Assembly: GCF_036884655.1 (NCBI RefSeq)
Contig: NC_088355.1
Coordinates: 37,934,501 to 37,998,500, forward strand
DNA from: Musa acuminata AAA Group
Taxonomy: Eukaryota > Streptophyta > Magnoliopsida > Zingiberales > Musaceae
Direction: 5' to 3'
DNA length: 64,000 nucleotides
The notes below the pieces were generated by a model that was not told the origin of the DNA, made no database searches, and was given only the letters and a program-made list of their open reading frames with translations. Of this stretch, positions 33,210-45,699 are shown in pieces. The stretch's first letter is position 1; the number at the start of each line of letters is the position of its first letter. A program made the position numbers and the translations under genes.

Positions 33210-33305
33210 CGAGCGGTATATCAAAACGTACCGCTCGGTATACTTGTTTCATACCATACCGAGGTAAGCTCGATACTTCGGTATGATACCAAATTACAAA
33301 CCTTG
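32675..33305. mobile_element. Non-autonomous hAT-like element in the 5'-leader intron of TPST
   Basis: An insert of about 630 bp is bounded by CCAGAAAG at 32667-32674 and again at 33306-33313, an exact 8-bp candidate target duplication. The right end, read inward on the minus strand, starts CAAGGTTTGTAATTTG and then GTATCATACC. The left end starts CAATATCATTTTG and then GATACC, giving weak terminal inverted repeats. The 8-bp duplication and CAA(G)G-type ends fit the hAT superfamily. The interior holds GGTACGTACC/CCGGTA palindromes, a minisatellite and a TA tract (about 33,172-33,201). There is no transposase. An extra CCAGAAAGCAAGG copy at 32645 complicates the left border. Confidence 0.55.
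32805..33150. repeat. GC-rich quasi-palindromic minisatellite
   Basis: About five irregular units of 60-80 bp share the words CCTCGTC, CCTGTTTTGC, GGGGAGAAG, CTTCTCCCC, GCGGGCAAAAACA and GAGGCGACGTC. Each unit is itself partly self-complementary (GGGGAGAAG against CTTCTCCCC). It creates a spurious plus-strand frame (32816-33286). It lies within the hAT-like element and stands out from AT-rich surroundings. Confidence 0.8.
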
Positions 33306-33988
33306 CCAGAAAGAACAACAAGAGATTAAGCCCCATCTAGGGAAGAATTAATATATTAAAAAAATCAAGAAAACACCACTTTGAAGCACTGTATAATGTC
33401 ATCCCAAGCAGGTCATCATCTTAATGGAAGATAATATAATTTTAATTGGATCAATCCTTCTATTGCAAATTCGATTGATTATTTGCTGGTCAATTTGAAT
33501 AGGTAGGTTATATCACTTGATAAGACAACGTGTTAAGTTCATAGGATGGATCAATCTGGCATATAGTTTGATTCTGCTCAGTTTCTCTTATCTAAGTAGA
33601 ATAAGATCGATTTTTTTTATTATACTTGCTTGTTTTAAAGTTGAAAAGACCATGCCGTAGGATAATTTGCTGCTTGCACTCATCGACAGCTGCATAGAGG
33701 GTAGCAGTTTCCTTTTGGTGTAGCCATTGGAAACAAAGAGAGTTATATCCACACACCAAAGCGTGGAGAAAGATAAAGGAAAAAGACAGAACCTTTGCTT
33801 AGTCGTCTGCTTAGGCTTGAAGTCAAACACTCAACTTTACTGTTGTAATTCGCAGCGGCCAGCCAGGGGCCTGAAAGATCCGCAGATCCGCGTCGGGACC
33901 GGCCGGGGAAAAAAACTGGGATACCGCTATAAAGATCGGCTTTCAGCGCTGCAAAACATTGACAAAAGAAAGGGAGTAAAAGGCTTAC

Positions 33989-34200
33989 CTTATACGATAC
34001 CTAGACCGGTGCTGCGGCGGGAGACGGCGGCTAGGGCTTCGGGGAGGGACGGAAGAGCGGCAATGTGGTTGGTAGTCGCTATGGGGAAGAGGAAAACGAG
34101 GGAGGGAGGAGTGGGTTCGCCTCCGCCCCCCGAGGCATTGGCAATCGAAGACGAGGGGAAGCTACTGCGGGAGCTTCGAAGTCAGGGTCGGTGGCCGTGC
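33989..34200 (-). promoter_or_regulatory. Probable first non-coding exon and core promoter of TPST
   Basis: A GC-rich island on otherwise AT-rich DNA. On the minus strand it ends in a good donor (ATAAG|GTAAGCC, last exon base 33989). It can splice to an acceptor ending at 32578 (CTTCTGTAG), which leaves 24 nt of leader before the ATG at 32553. This leader contains ATG-AGG-GAA-TAA, a three-codon upstream ORF. An upstream ATG at 34138 opens a 19-codon frame that would be another uORF if transcription starts beyond it. The transcription start is not determined. Confidence 0.5.
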
Positions 34201-35085
34201 TGATTACCAGACTCCGGATTGCAGAAAACCGGGACCCAACAAGGAGGCCCAGCCTGGGACCCACCACCAGAACCGGCGGGTAGAGAGGACATTCTTGTCT
34301 AGCGGACATGTCCAGTAACCAGGAAAAGAACGACGCGAGACGCATGAGCGACCATCGGAAAATACTTTTAATTATTTTTCTCCCTATAAAAGCAATTAAT
34401 GTGATTAATATATAATAATTCTACGATATTCACAACGACTAAGGGCATCACAGTCCACAACGTAGACAAAGGAACAAGAGAGAAAAAATAAATAAGATTG
34501 AGATAGAAAAGTTCACAGAAATCGACATTAGTTTCTCTGCTAAAGATGATAGCATCCATGATGAAGCACTGTTCCAACGTATGCAATCTCATGCCAACCC
34601 TTTCTTATTGAGCGATCAACGAACAGTAATAACTTTTTTTTTTGGGAACAGTTTTAACTAGAGAACATTACTAACTATATAGGATATACTACCTCCTATG
34701 TTCCATGACTTCGATCATATAAAGTACAACCTACAGACGACATATGATGAAACCTCAGCCAAAAAAACAAAAAAACAAAAAATTCATGTGGATCTTGGGC
34801 AAAAAAAATTAGGAGCAAGGATGATACATAGCATGTCGGCAAAGAGCAAGTCAGCCTGTGATTTGGGGTTGACAAGAAAAGAAAAAGCAACTGCACAAGC
34901 ATCCCTCTAAGGCAGCAGCAAAGACAATTAGCGACGTGTGTGGCTATTTATCTTATCAAAACTGCTGGTATGTGCATCATCCACCGGTTGGTAAGTATAT
35001 TTACAGTTACCGGAGGGGAGGGGTAGGGGAGGAGAGTTTGTGGCACCACTGCTTAGTCAACCAAGCCTTTCGTCCTGCAAGATGC
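34201..35085. other. Short spacer between PRAF/RLD and TPST
   Basis: About 0.9 kb holds both the 3' UTR of the upstream minus-strand gene (PRAF, stop at 35086) and the distal promoter of TPST. Both genes read leftward, so transcriptional read-through is possible. No independent gene is seen. Confidence 0.5.
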
Positions 35086-38000
35086 TTAAGTAGAGCCAGT
35101 GGTAGAATTTTCACCGCTAAGAATGGTATATTTCTCCTGAAGCCATGATCGATTCTCTGACCACCACTTTTCTGCTTGTTGCTCGCTAAATCTTTTTCGG
35201 CTGCAGAGAAAACAATAGACTCATCAACAAAGCTGCTAGGCATGACAAAATATTTCAATAATTTTAATGTCTTGTTCATGCAGTTGAAAAATAAGTTCCT
35301 GAAAATAGCACAACCAGTTGGAATGTTTAATGTCATGTTAAATTCAACTAAGACAATAACCTGGATTTTGTTTCAGCACAAACAATTTTGTTTAATGTCA
35401 TGTTAAATAGCATGAACAAGTAATATAGGTCTACTATCATAACCAAATTGACAAAATGGACATCATATCTAATTTAGTGGAACAATAGAACTTGATTACA
35501 ATGCACAAAACATAAGACAAATCACTTCTTTCAAATGTTAAGCCAAAACTGTGGAGTATTGAGACTTGTGGATTATAAGAACATTTCTTGAACATAATGG
35601 GAGTAATAACTTTTGTTATCCTTTTCAAGACTTGAAAAATTGTGAATGGATATTCTCAGTGTCGGACACTTGAACAAGGCTCAGATGAAGTTAAAGAACA
35701 GAGTCTCTTTCTTTTATTCTTCCCATAAAAACTCACGAGTCCAAGTACAAAATGTGTAGGAGATACAACTGAAGACACTTACAGTCCCAAAATCAATCCC
35801 TCAGTTAACCACAGAAGATGCTGTAAATAGAAACTTAATTATCAAAATCATTATTCAACTGGCTCTATCATTCAAGAGCCTGGGATATTTTCATCCCAAT
35901 ATCATGATATGAATTTTCCTTCTTTTACTTATATTTTATGCAAGCCGACATTAATCTGAGAGTTTTCTCAAATGTTTACCCTAAATATGAGAGTGACAAA
36001 ATAAAGTGCTTCCCTTTCCTAATGAAAGGTAAAACTACCAATGCAATGGCTTTAGAGAGTTGCTTATATCTGAACTGCACTGGTGACATTATTGGGCAGT
36101 AAGCGCATGCAACAAAGTTGACAAATAGACCCAAAAGAAATATTAACACTAGAGAGAGAATCAAATTTATGTTGATTACAAAAAAAAAAAGAATATGTGA
36201 TTTAAAGTGTCAAGAGTTCCATACATTAGACAGCAAACTAGCATCTAATTTCCATGTTTTATGATATTACTCCTATAAGAAAGAATATTGAGGTAAATAA
36301 TGACAAATGGATAAGAGGAGACTGACAATACCTAAAGCGCACTCGCTTGAGACACTTATTGCCTCCAGGCAAAAAAGATATGGTAAAGTAAACACCTGGT
36401 TCAGCCTGTTCAACCCATTCTGCTGCTTCAGGCAATGTGTGATTTCCATTGCTGGCCAGTGGATTACCCAAGTTACTGTTTGACTCAGAAACCTGTGAAG
36501 CTAGCAAGTTGCTTGTTATGTTGTCACTGGAAGGAAGTTTTAATGAGTCAGATGTATAGCTATATCCACAGTTATGGGAAATCAGACAACCTTCTGGTAC
36601 TCCTTCAGCCATAACCTTAAGCTGCCAAAGATGTGACTGGAATTAGAAACCCAACTAGTAGAACACCGAATAAAATTGCAGCATGGTAGCATGAAAAGAG
36701 ACTTCTGATGCATCTTGCCACCTCGGCATACAAGCCCAGAAACAAATTAAAGGATCAGTTTTCTGGTAGCTTAAGTTAAAGAAACTAGTCCTGCCTACAG
36801 TGCATGGTACATAACTAATATAGAAATGAGTTAAAATACAGTACTGCTATAAAAATTGTTGGGACTAATAGTGGAAGGTATAATAGTGGGCCAGCTGTGG
36901 TGATATATGATGAGGTTTTCTACTAAGGATCTCTTGAAGACCTTGCTACATTTTACTCTCTTGGATCCTAGATATAAGAATTCTTCCCTGATCCTGTACA
37001 TATTGATTCCGACTGCAATAAACTACCTGCAAGCAGAATTCATCTGAACATAGGATTAGATTACCAGTTACTCAGTAAAAGAAGTATACAGTATACTGCA
37101 ATTTATAGATCAGTGATCCTGTTATTTCCCCCGCCAAGTATGATGAAAAATGTACTTATGAAGTTCACCTCTTAAAAGTTAAAGCGGTATCAGTCAACTT
37201 CATTTGACATATGATCCACAAACCATTTCATAATAAAAGATACAGTACAGAACCAGAATAGGCAAAATTGGTGAACCACCAAACAAGTTCAAGCATCAAT
37301 CAGACTAGAATGTATTTGACTGTTAGTTCATATCAAGGATTAGCTTAAATCCTTATATGTTCATTTAAGTAACAAGTAAACTTACTGCATACAATAAACT
37401 TTCATGTGTATGTTTTTTGCTATTAATATTAATTTGATTGATGGGAGATTAATAGGAACTTAGTCTACACTTGAACGATCGAGACAAACAATAAAAAATA
37501 TCTTGAACACGGCTTTGGAAATGCTAAAACAATGACAAAAATTTACAATTATGATAGATGGACAATTGGTTCTGAAACATATAGGCCATAAGTATCTTGG
37601 ATCATTTTTTTAGTATAAGAGGATGTTGATAAAGATAATTTATAGATTTATAGCGGGATGGTCACAATGGAGAAGGTAATTAGTTTGATATGATCCACCA
37701 CTTGGACTGGTCCATACCGGGCAGTAGTAATCATTCTAATGGCCAACCACAGCACACAGATCGGCCCCTTTTTTGTGATCCTGGTCCACTTCAGCCTTTA
37801 TTCTTTTTTTTTATTTAGGTTTAAATCTCTCACACATGCTTAAACTCTCACAAACACTTGTGAGATCTGGTTGCTTTTAGTTTGGCTAGTGATAGTGTCT
37901 TAACAAGAGCTAAATGTTAAGAGAAGATATATGTAGCTGACCGTATATGCTTGGGACGTTACAACTTATTGCGGATGCTACTCCACATGGTCATAGATTT

Positions 38001-41000
38001 TCCATGTTGTAAAATCCCAATAACTCAAATATAAGGCTAAGCATGCATTAAGAATCGGATGTTAAGCATTTAGAAGAAATATACAAAAAATTAGGGTTGT
38101 CTAGAGACTCTAGACTCTAGACTCTAGACAAGGATAGTGAGATTGACATGTAGAGTAACTAGGGAAAAAAAGTTTATATTTATGAAAATTCGGCAAATTT
38201 TGTAGAGAATATTTCACTGACTATTGTTTATATTTATGAACAACGGTACACTGAGCAGTTCATATTTCACCGGTCCAGCTATGCACCACTATGGAATTAA
38301 ACTGTACCATAAAAGGTCTAAAGAGACACTTAAACTAATATTTTATGATTTTTCCTAAACATATACCGTAGCAGATGATCTTAAACCGACATGCTGTAAC
38401 ATTCCAAGATGAGATAACTACAGGGTAGGTATATAATCCCAGAGATCTAGCCTGCAACCAAAGCACACTTTTAAATACCAGTACCAGTACCCACCCCAGA
38501 ATCTTATCTAAATATTACCTACCAAATTAGTATGGTAAGTATGCCTCAGCACAACCAATAAACATTACTATATTTTATATAACATGTCATTGCTCACCAA
38601 TATGATATACTGACATGCCGTCAGAAATTATGATTCAAAGTGCTACAGAAGTTCAGAAGTAGCAACTATCATGACAATTTCCATGTGCAAAAAAGAACGT
38701 GATAGAAAAGGAAGTCCAACGTGAGTAAGAATTGGTGTGGATTTTTTTAGTATAATAAACCAAGAAACCATCAAATGTGTAAAAATTAATTTTTATTCTG
38801 CAATTTCAGAGAAAAGATATGCCCAACATGTTCATAAGAATAGTACCTAATGCTGATTGATTAACTTTTGGAATCAAGAGCTCCACAAGGAATACTATGT
38901 GTTAAGAAGAAACTCTACCTGTGAGGTTAGAGACTTGATTACTTCCTTTGCAGCCTTGCACTTCGCAGTTTCTTCACTTGCTATTGCTTTGGTGTCTATC
39001 AACTGTTTTGTTGCTTTCTGCAATTCCACTTCTAGAAGTCGTGATTTACACATTAGCTCAGCTACCTACAGAAGAAAAAGTTCCAATTCATGGTACATAA
39101 CTGATCAATTATGAGGCACCCCGATTGATGAGAACCAAGATTTCAAATGGAAATTTTAATCACAATTGAAATACAGAACAAAAGACAAATGTTTCCATCG
39201 ATTTTAACTGATCCTTGCAGAAGCAAAAGCAACAAATATGATCACCAGAGGCTGTCAATTATCAATAAGGCAAGAAGCTGATGTCGATGTCCATATTAAT
39301 AGTTTTTTAAGTACTAAAGGAATATGCAATCTAATTCAGTGGAATTAGTAAAGCTTGTTGAGTGCATCAGGTGAGCTAAGAAACTAAAATTACCTACTTG
39401 AAGTAACAACATACTAACCTGTGCCTGCAACATAATGACTTCTTGTCTTAGATCCTCGTTATTTGGCTTCGAATCAACGTCCAAAATTTCCATGCAAGTA
39501 AGATCAATTCCAGGTGCTGTGGGCATTGAATGTGGTGAACTTGGCTTACATGATGTAGGGGATGTTGAACGAGAAGCTACTCTTGAACCCGGGACAGAAG
39601 CAGAGAATATTTTCTTTGAAGATGCTTGAAGAAACTTTGAAGAGCTTGATGGGTATAAGTTTCTCAATTGATTTGCCATTGGATTATGCCGCCTATTATT
39701 TGATTCCCTAGAATCTCTACCCTCACCTTTAAAAGATTCAACTGAGGAGAGCCTAGAAAACTGTCCCTGCATTCTAGGAGCAAGTGAATCTTTGTCGGCC
39801 AGTTCACTAGGCATCTGGTTTGTGCTTCCACTTTGATGCTTTGGAAATCGAGGAATTTTACCATCCCCCATTGCCTTCTTAAGCTTGGTATAACATTCAT
39901 CACATACACGATATGGCTTATTAATATTTGGTGCTAAAGAAGCTCCAGTAGATTTTTTGCTGCTACATGCTTTGCAAAAGACTGAACCACAATTATAACA
40001 ATTATGACGCTTTCTTCTGAAACCAAAAGGGAGATGACAACCAGCACATATGGACTGGTCAGCACTACAAATCCACTTGTGAAGACAGATGACGGCAGTA
40101 AAACTTGCACCACATACAACACTCTTCACTTGTTTGTCTTTCAGAGCTTCAACAAGTGTTGGAGTATTTCGGTCGTCACTATCACCATGGCCTAAACGGC
40201 CATTTGTTCCTTTGCCCCAAGTGTAGACTTCAGTTCTTGAGGTCAATACAGCAACATGATAGGCACCACATGATATCTCTTCAACAAAACTATTGTAAAT
40301 CTTTCCTTCAACACATGTAGGAAGTTTCCCATCCGCTTCAGGATTACCAAGTTGCCCATAGACAGTACTTCCCATTGTATAAACACGTCCAGAAGTTGTT
40401 AAACCAATAGTTATGTCATGCCCGCAAGCTACCTTACAAAAGCTATCAGAAAGAGATACTACACAAGTTGGAAGGAGTCTGGTTTCTCCGTCACCATGTC
40501 CAAGTCGACCTTTATCGCCATCTCCCCATGTGAATAGCTTCCCTGTTGAAGAGCTACCAGAATCAGAAGATGCATCCAAAATTTCCACAATTGCAGCAGT
40601 GTGCCAAACACCACAAGCTGCACGGACAGCACGCATTCCTCTGAGAGCTTCAACTTCTCTTGGTATGTTTCTGCTTCTACGATCTCCATGACCCAGAGCA
40701 CCAAAGATTCCATCACCAAACGTAAACAGCTGTCCTGCAGATGTCACAATGGCCGTATGCCATGGTCCACAAGATACAGAGGACACATGCTGACCTTCCA
40801 TTGGACCACAGACTTTCTTAGGAATCCAGTGACTCACATCACTCCCATGGCCCAGGAGACCTGAACTGTGCACCCCATCACCCCATGTATATAAATCCCC
40901 TGACAAAGTGACAGCACATGTATGATATTCTCCGCATGCTACAAGTTCAACATTCATACCACTTAAGGCATCAATGAGCTTTGGCTGGGAAACATCAGCA

Positions 41001-44000
41001 TCATTTCCATGACCAAGCCTACCTCCTGACTCCTCTCCCCAACTAAAAACCTCCCCTTGTTTGGTAACTAAAACTGCATGCCCCCTACCACAAGCTAGAT
41101 TGTGAACATCAAGCACTACTGCTGATTCTAAGGCTTTTGGCAATGATGCATCAATCTTAGCGGTCGATGAAATTCCAACTCTTTGGAGACCACCACCAAG
41201 AACCCCATCACCTAAACCTTCTCCCCAAATGAAAACATCACCTAGTGCATCAAAATCCTCATGACCTGATCCATGGCTTGATGAGCTAACAGCACTAGAT
41301 AGACTTACTCTAACAGTGTCAACTGCAGAGGCCTGGCCATTTGCATTATCTGCCGCTCCTGATGAGTATGAAGAGATAGATTTACCTAAAGATTCTGAAT
41401 GAAACAAACTCCTGGCTGGTGCAGTATACAATATCACATCAGAAAATACTCTTCCCAAACTTTTGACTGGATGGCTCTCATATGGAATATTGACTTGTTG
41501 GTCATCTTTGGAATCCTTTAGAAACAAAAAGAAAAAGGGTCATCTAGTAACCAGTGAGATTAATACATTGCAGAAGTTATACTAAGAACAGACTTGCCTA
41601 ACCTTATGGGAGATATCACTACCACTGAAGGGCGATGTAAACGGCGAGATTTTCTGAATATGCGTGGATGGACTATCAGAGGAAGTCCTATCACCTCTTG
41701 ATTCGGATCTCAACTTCTGATGACTTCCATGTGAAATCAATGCCTTCAGTCCAACAAACCACACTTCAGCTTCATCCTTATCCTTGCAGATCTGTTAAGT
41801 TCAGTTCAAGGAAACAGTATCACGAAAATGTGCTTCACAAGTAGCATAACGATATATGCAAATTGTGCAGTATATCTACACCCATTAGTCTATTTGTGCA
41901 TATGAAATTGTACATACCATGAATATATGCATTATTAAGTTTTTTTGTGTATCTCAAGTGGCCACTTTCGGAAGAGAAATTGCAGAACATTGTCCAAGAA
42001 AATACAAACAATAGAATGAAAGCATGTCCTGCCAGTAGGTAAAAGATGAGGAACAAGGATGGGTGCCTACCAGATCTAGCGATCTGTCATTGTATATAAG
42101 AGAAAATGACTGGTATTCTTTATCGGGCCGTGGATACCGCTGAAATATTGCCTGAAAGAAGAGCCACAACACATAAAATTGTCTTCACATATACAACACT
42201 ACCTTCAGGAACATTTGAACAAGCTACTGAAAGAATTAAAACAGGATTTTGTAAGTTAAATAATCAAAGATATAAAACATTCTAGAACCTGTGTCATGAA
42301 GACCCAAGGGACAAACAACAAAGTTCTATTTAGGATATGTCATCAATTTTCATGGTAAAGAAGAAAAGGAAAAAAGAGTACCTAAATACAGCAGGTAAGT
42401 GTTTGTGATGCATGATAAAAACTATAATAATCTTATGCAAATAAAATACAAACTCTTCATAATATATATAGTAAGAGAACTTGTTAGTCAACATAGGAAA
42501 ATAAACAATAAGAAGATATCTGAAGATGAAGAACTGAACTTACAGTACGCTGCCCAGGTATGATTTTTGAAACCTGACTAAGTTTAAGCTGTTTCTCATC
42601 CTTTCCAGAATACCAAATTAGTAAAGATTCATCCTGGAAAAATTAGAAAATAATCTAATGAGACAAAATTATGAACCAAAAAGTAAACAATCCTCTGGTT
42701 AGATACATACAGCTTCCTGATTTCTTATTCAGATTATAGCTGGTTATACGACACCTTTAACAGCAAAAGAGAAAAAAAAAAATACTATCTGCAGCAATCA
42801 TATATAACAAGAAACAATTTCTAAGATTCATTAAAAGAAAAGGGCACATACAAGCAAGAATGAATAAGGACATAAGTGTACTATCCATCTAGGTAAATAA
42901 ACCAACTTACATTAGAAAGCCTGAAAGGACAAAACTTTGGCTTCCCTCTTCGCCCATACTTCAATAGATGTGCTCCTTTCTTTAAGGCTGTGATTGCCTG
43001 GGCATCCTGATGTAGTTAGCATCAACAGTACAAAAATAGCACTTGGCAAATTGTGCCAAGCATTTGTTCTTATATCTTGAGTATAAAAAACAAGAGAAAG
43101 AGAAAAATAAGAGATACAATAGGTATGATTTGAGGAAAAGAAATTCCAGAATCAATCTTCAGTGTCACCAAAGCTAACCAGGGACAAATTTCAGATTTTC
43201 ATCCCATTGCAGCCTAAAATTATAGACAAATTTTTAACTGGGTTAGTTAGCTAACCGTATAAAGTACCTGATGGCACACAAGTCAAGGAGTATGTGCTGC
43301 ATAACAAATGCAGGTGTCATAGAGAGAAGGCTCGATCTCATGTGCAACAACAACCAGCTTCAAATAGATTTAGCTAAAGACACTAAAGTTGGAGTTAGTT
43401 TGAGTCAAATGATTTTTGAGAAAAAACAATTTACCCACTTTTGGTTTAACATAATTTTACAACACCACATGTGGTTAAAAGGATGGCACTTTACCCACCT
43501 GAGGCTAGATCCGTCTTGCTTGGTGCTATCTCTGAAGGGGCCAATTCAGTTCATAGAAGTAGGGCCATTATGGGGGCGGTTTAGGGTCCACCTGCTCCAT
43601 AACAAAAGTCATACATGATTGTTTGGATGCTATTTGCTCGTGCAAACCTATGAGAGCTTGGGGGTGAAAGATCTCAGGGTAGTTGTTCGAGGCAAGAAGT
43701 CACTATTAGTTCAGGTAGTAGCAAAACTTCTAAGAAAAGATATGCTTACATGGGCACTTTAGCCAAGCATTCAATCACCTATGATGTATTTCTGCAGATA
43801 TATAAAACAGAACAACAATGAAAATGAACTAATCTACACAATTCCTCAATCCAAAAAATCATTTTCATTGCTTATCACATGCTTTCCATAGCACAAAATC
43901 CAGAACAAGAATGGCATCATCACACACGTGTCATGAACCCCAATGAAAGATATATATACATATAACTTCAGAGTTCATATGCATCTTTTACTCAATGATT

Positions 44001-44496
44001 TAGCAAAAAAATGTGTATTCACGAATGATATGAAGGATCTGCCTGGGGGAGTACACGCAACAAGGAGTTACCATGGGAATCAAAACTACTAAACACTCAC
44101 TTCATCAAATGACAAGGATATAGCTAGGAAATCAGAACAAAAGAACAAGATTCAAGATGGATAGGCATAGGTTTATAACAGGCATCTTCTATAATGATGG
44201 GGTGTTAATTTAATCTGAAAGTTCAAAGAGGAGGAGGACATAGGACAAGGAGATTTTTTGCACTGGAGACCTCCAAGTTTCGAGAGGATGAGATAAGACT
44301 TTCCATGCCAATGTTTACATCAAAAGTCTAGGATAATAGATTGAACGTCTCTATTTGTTTTTCTAACAAAATGACAAGGAAACATAAGACAACAGTGCAT
44401 ACAAAAAGGAGATAGTGAGAAAAAAAGACGGATGCTGCAAGATGATACCTGCTCAACATCCCTCTCAACAGAACCATTTCTCAGAGGATCTGCCAT
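35086..44496 (-). CDS. PH-RCC1-FYVE-BRX protein of the PRAF/RLD family, nine coding exons
   Basis: Minus-strand exons: 44496-44449, 42997-42911, 42633-42544, 42151-42071, 41791-41603, 41515-39419, 39065-38919, 36621-36332, 35200-35086. Together they make 3,144 nt (1,047 residues), within the family range. Domains in order are: PH about 17-130 (ITALKKGAHLLKYGRRGKPK, then SLDLICKDKDEAEVWFVGLKA); RCC1-like propeller about 257-643, all in exon 6; plant FYVE zinc finger about 645-713 (CAGCHLPFGF, HNCYNCG, CDECY); a coiled coil near 865-920; and a BRX domain near 978-1035 (EWVEQAEPGVYF, then FSEQQAEKWWSENR). Family members bind phosphoinositides, act as exchange-factor-like proteins in membrane traffic, and through BRX pair with LAZY-type partners in auxin-transport polarity. 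I chose the exon-2 acceptor that joins VERDVEQ to AITALKK; one 9 nt upstream would add DAQ. Intron 7 (36622-38918) is unusually long. Confidence 0.93.
36622..38918. other. Long intron 7 of the PRAF/RLD gene with repeat scraps
   Basis: No coding potential. Near 37,680-37,760 a GGTCCATACCGGGCAG phrase recalls the CCGGTA-rich repeat seen in TPST. At 38,104-38,130 a 7-bp word (CTAGACT) is repeated about three times. Neither has clear boundaries. Confidence 0.35.
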
Positions 44497-44740
44497 TCAC
44501 CTACTGGAATTACACAACACATGCACAAAGAACAAGCCTCGTCTGCATAATGGCCAGAAGATACAACGCTGCCAGAAAGTATCTGAGGCTGCCCCATAAA
44601 CGAACTCGAGATGAGCCTTCGCTTATGGAGCAGAACTCCACATAATAATTCAATCTATTCCATCAAAGCATGTGGAAAGACCAAGAGGGATGAAAGCCCC
44701 CACGATCCAAGCATCCAAATCAACAGAAGCAGAAACTGCA

Positions 44741-45459
44741 GTTTCAACCCACGGTAAAGCCTTCCAAGATCAACGAACCCCAATGCCGGTGTTTCCCACA
44801 CTAAAAACGCACAAGGAAACAAAGAACAGAATAATTTTGCAAGAAATTCCGACGACTTCAGGGGATCTTGCCAGCCAATTTGCTGAAACAGCTCCGGAGC
44901 TAAGAAATAACTCAAAGATCTTGATGGGAACCCTAGAAAGTCGTGATTCCCGAAAGAAACCCTCGAACTCCACGAGACGCCACGAAATTGACCAGGCTTC
45001 CGAATGGGGCCTCCAAGGAGACGAAGGGCTGCCGTGGAAGGACTGTCGACGGGATACCCTAATCCACGACGAACGCGTTGGAATCTTGGGTCATGGACGA
45101 GGGCGTTTCAACCCAGGTTAAGGCCTTCCAAGATCAAGAACCGCAATGCCGGTGTTTCCCACCCTAAAAGCGCATAAGGAAACCAAGCATAGGATGACCT
45201 CACGATAAATTCCAACCACTGCAGCGGTTCTTGCGACCCTATGGGTGCTGAAACAACGCCGGATCTCGGGAATAGCTCAAAGATCTTGACGGAAATCCTC
45301 GAACTCCACGACACGCCGGGAAACCGCCCAGGCTTCCGAATCAAAACACACGGGACATCCAAGGCGAAGAAGGGCTACCGTGGACGGACCGGCGACGGAA
45401 TGCTCTAATCAACGACGAAGGCGATGGAATCTTGGATCATCGGGCTCGGCTGGACGAGG
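44741..45459. repeat. 364-bp tandem duplication in the 5' leader region of the PRAF/RLD gene
   Basis: Copy 1 begins GTTTCAACCC at 44741 and copy 2 begins at 45105. Shared blocks in order are CCTTCCAAGATCAA, CAATGCCGGTGTTTCCCAC, AACTCAAAGATCTTGA (AGCTCAAAGATCTTGA in copy 2), CCTCGAACTCCACGA, CCAGGCTTCCGAAT, CGAAGAAGGGCT-like, GGAATCTTGG and GGACGAGG. The copies show moderate divergence with several indels. Both lie upstream of the ATG at 44496, probably in 5' UTR introns or promoter. Confidence 0.85.
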
Positions 45460-45584
45460 GGAAGCGATCGGCCCCGCTTGTAGGGAATCGCGCGTTATTC
45501 TGGATCTCCGCCGCGCACGACACCGAGAGATGATCTGATCGAGAGCTTCGCCGCCCAACGAAGCAGAAGAAGAAGACAAAAGAA

Positions 45585-45672
45585 GAGAGAGAGAGAGAGA
45601 GAGAGAGGTGACGAATTCAAATGCGGTGATCCCTGCAATTGCTAACTTGCGCCCCTCTCTCTCTCTCTCTCT
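45585..45672. repeat. (GA)n and (TC)n tracts at the PRAF/RLD promoter
   Basis: A GA run at about 45585-45607 and a CT run at about 45655-45672 face each other and could form a hairpin. They sit about 1.1 kb upstream of the PRAF start codon, near the likely transcription start. A G-box CACGTG is at 45892-45897, a little further upstream. Confidence 0.8.
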
Positions 45673-45699
45673 TTCATTCTTTCCCGTAATTAATGGACA

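Noticed and set aside
32816..33286. 156-codon plus-strand frame with repeated SPHRPVL and GQKHEA-like units
   Set aside because: It is a translation of the minisatellite inside the hAT-like element and not a protein gene.
33727..34203. 158-codon plus-strand frame across the GC island at TPST
   Set aside because: The island has a good minus-strand donor that fits the TPST leader; the plus frame has no domain.
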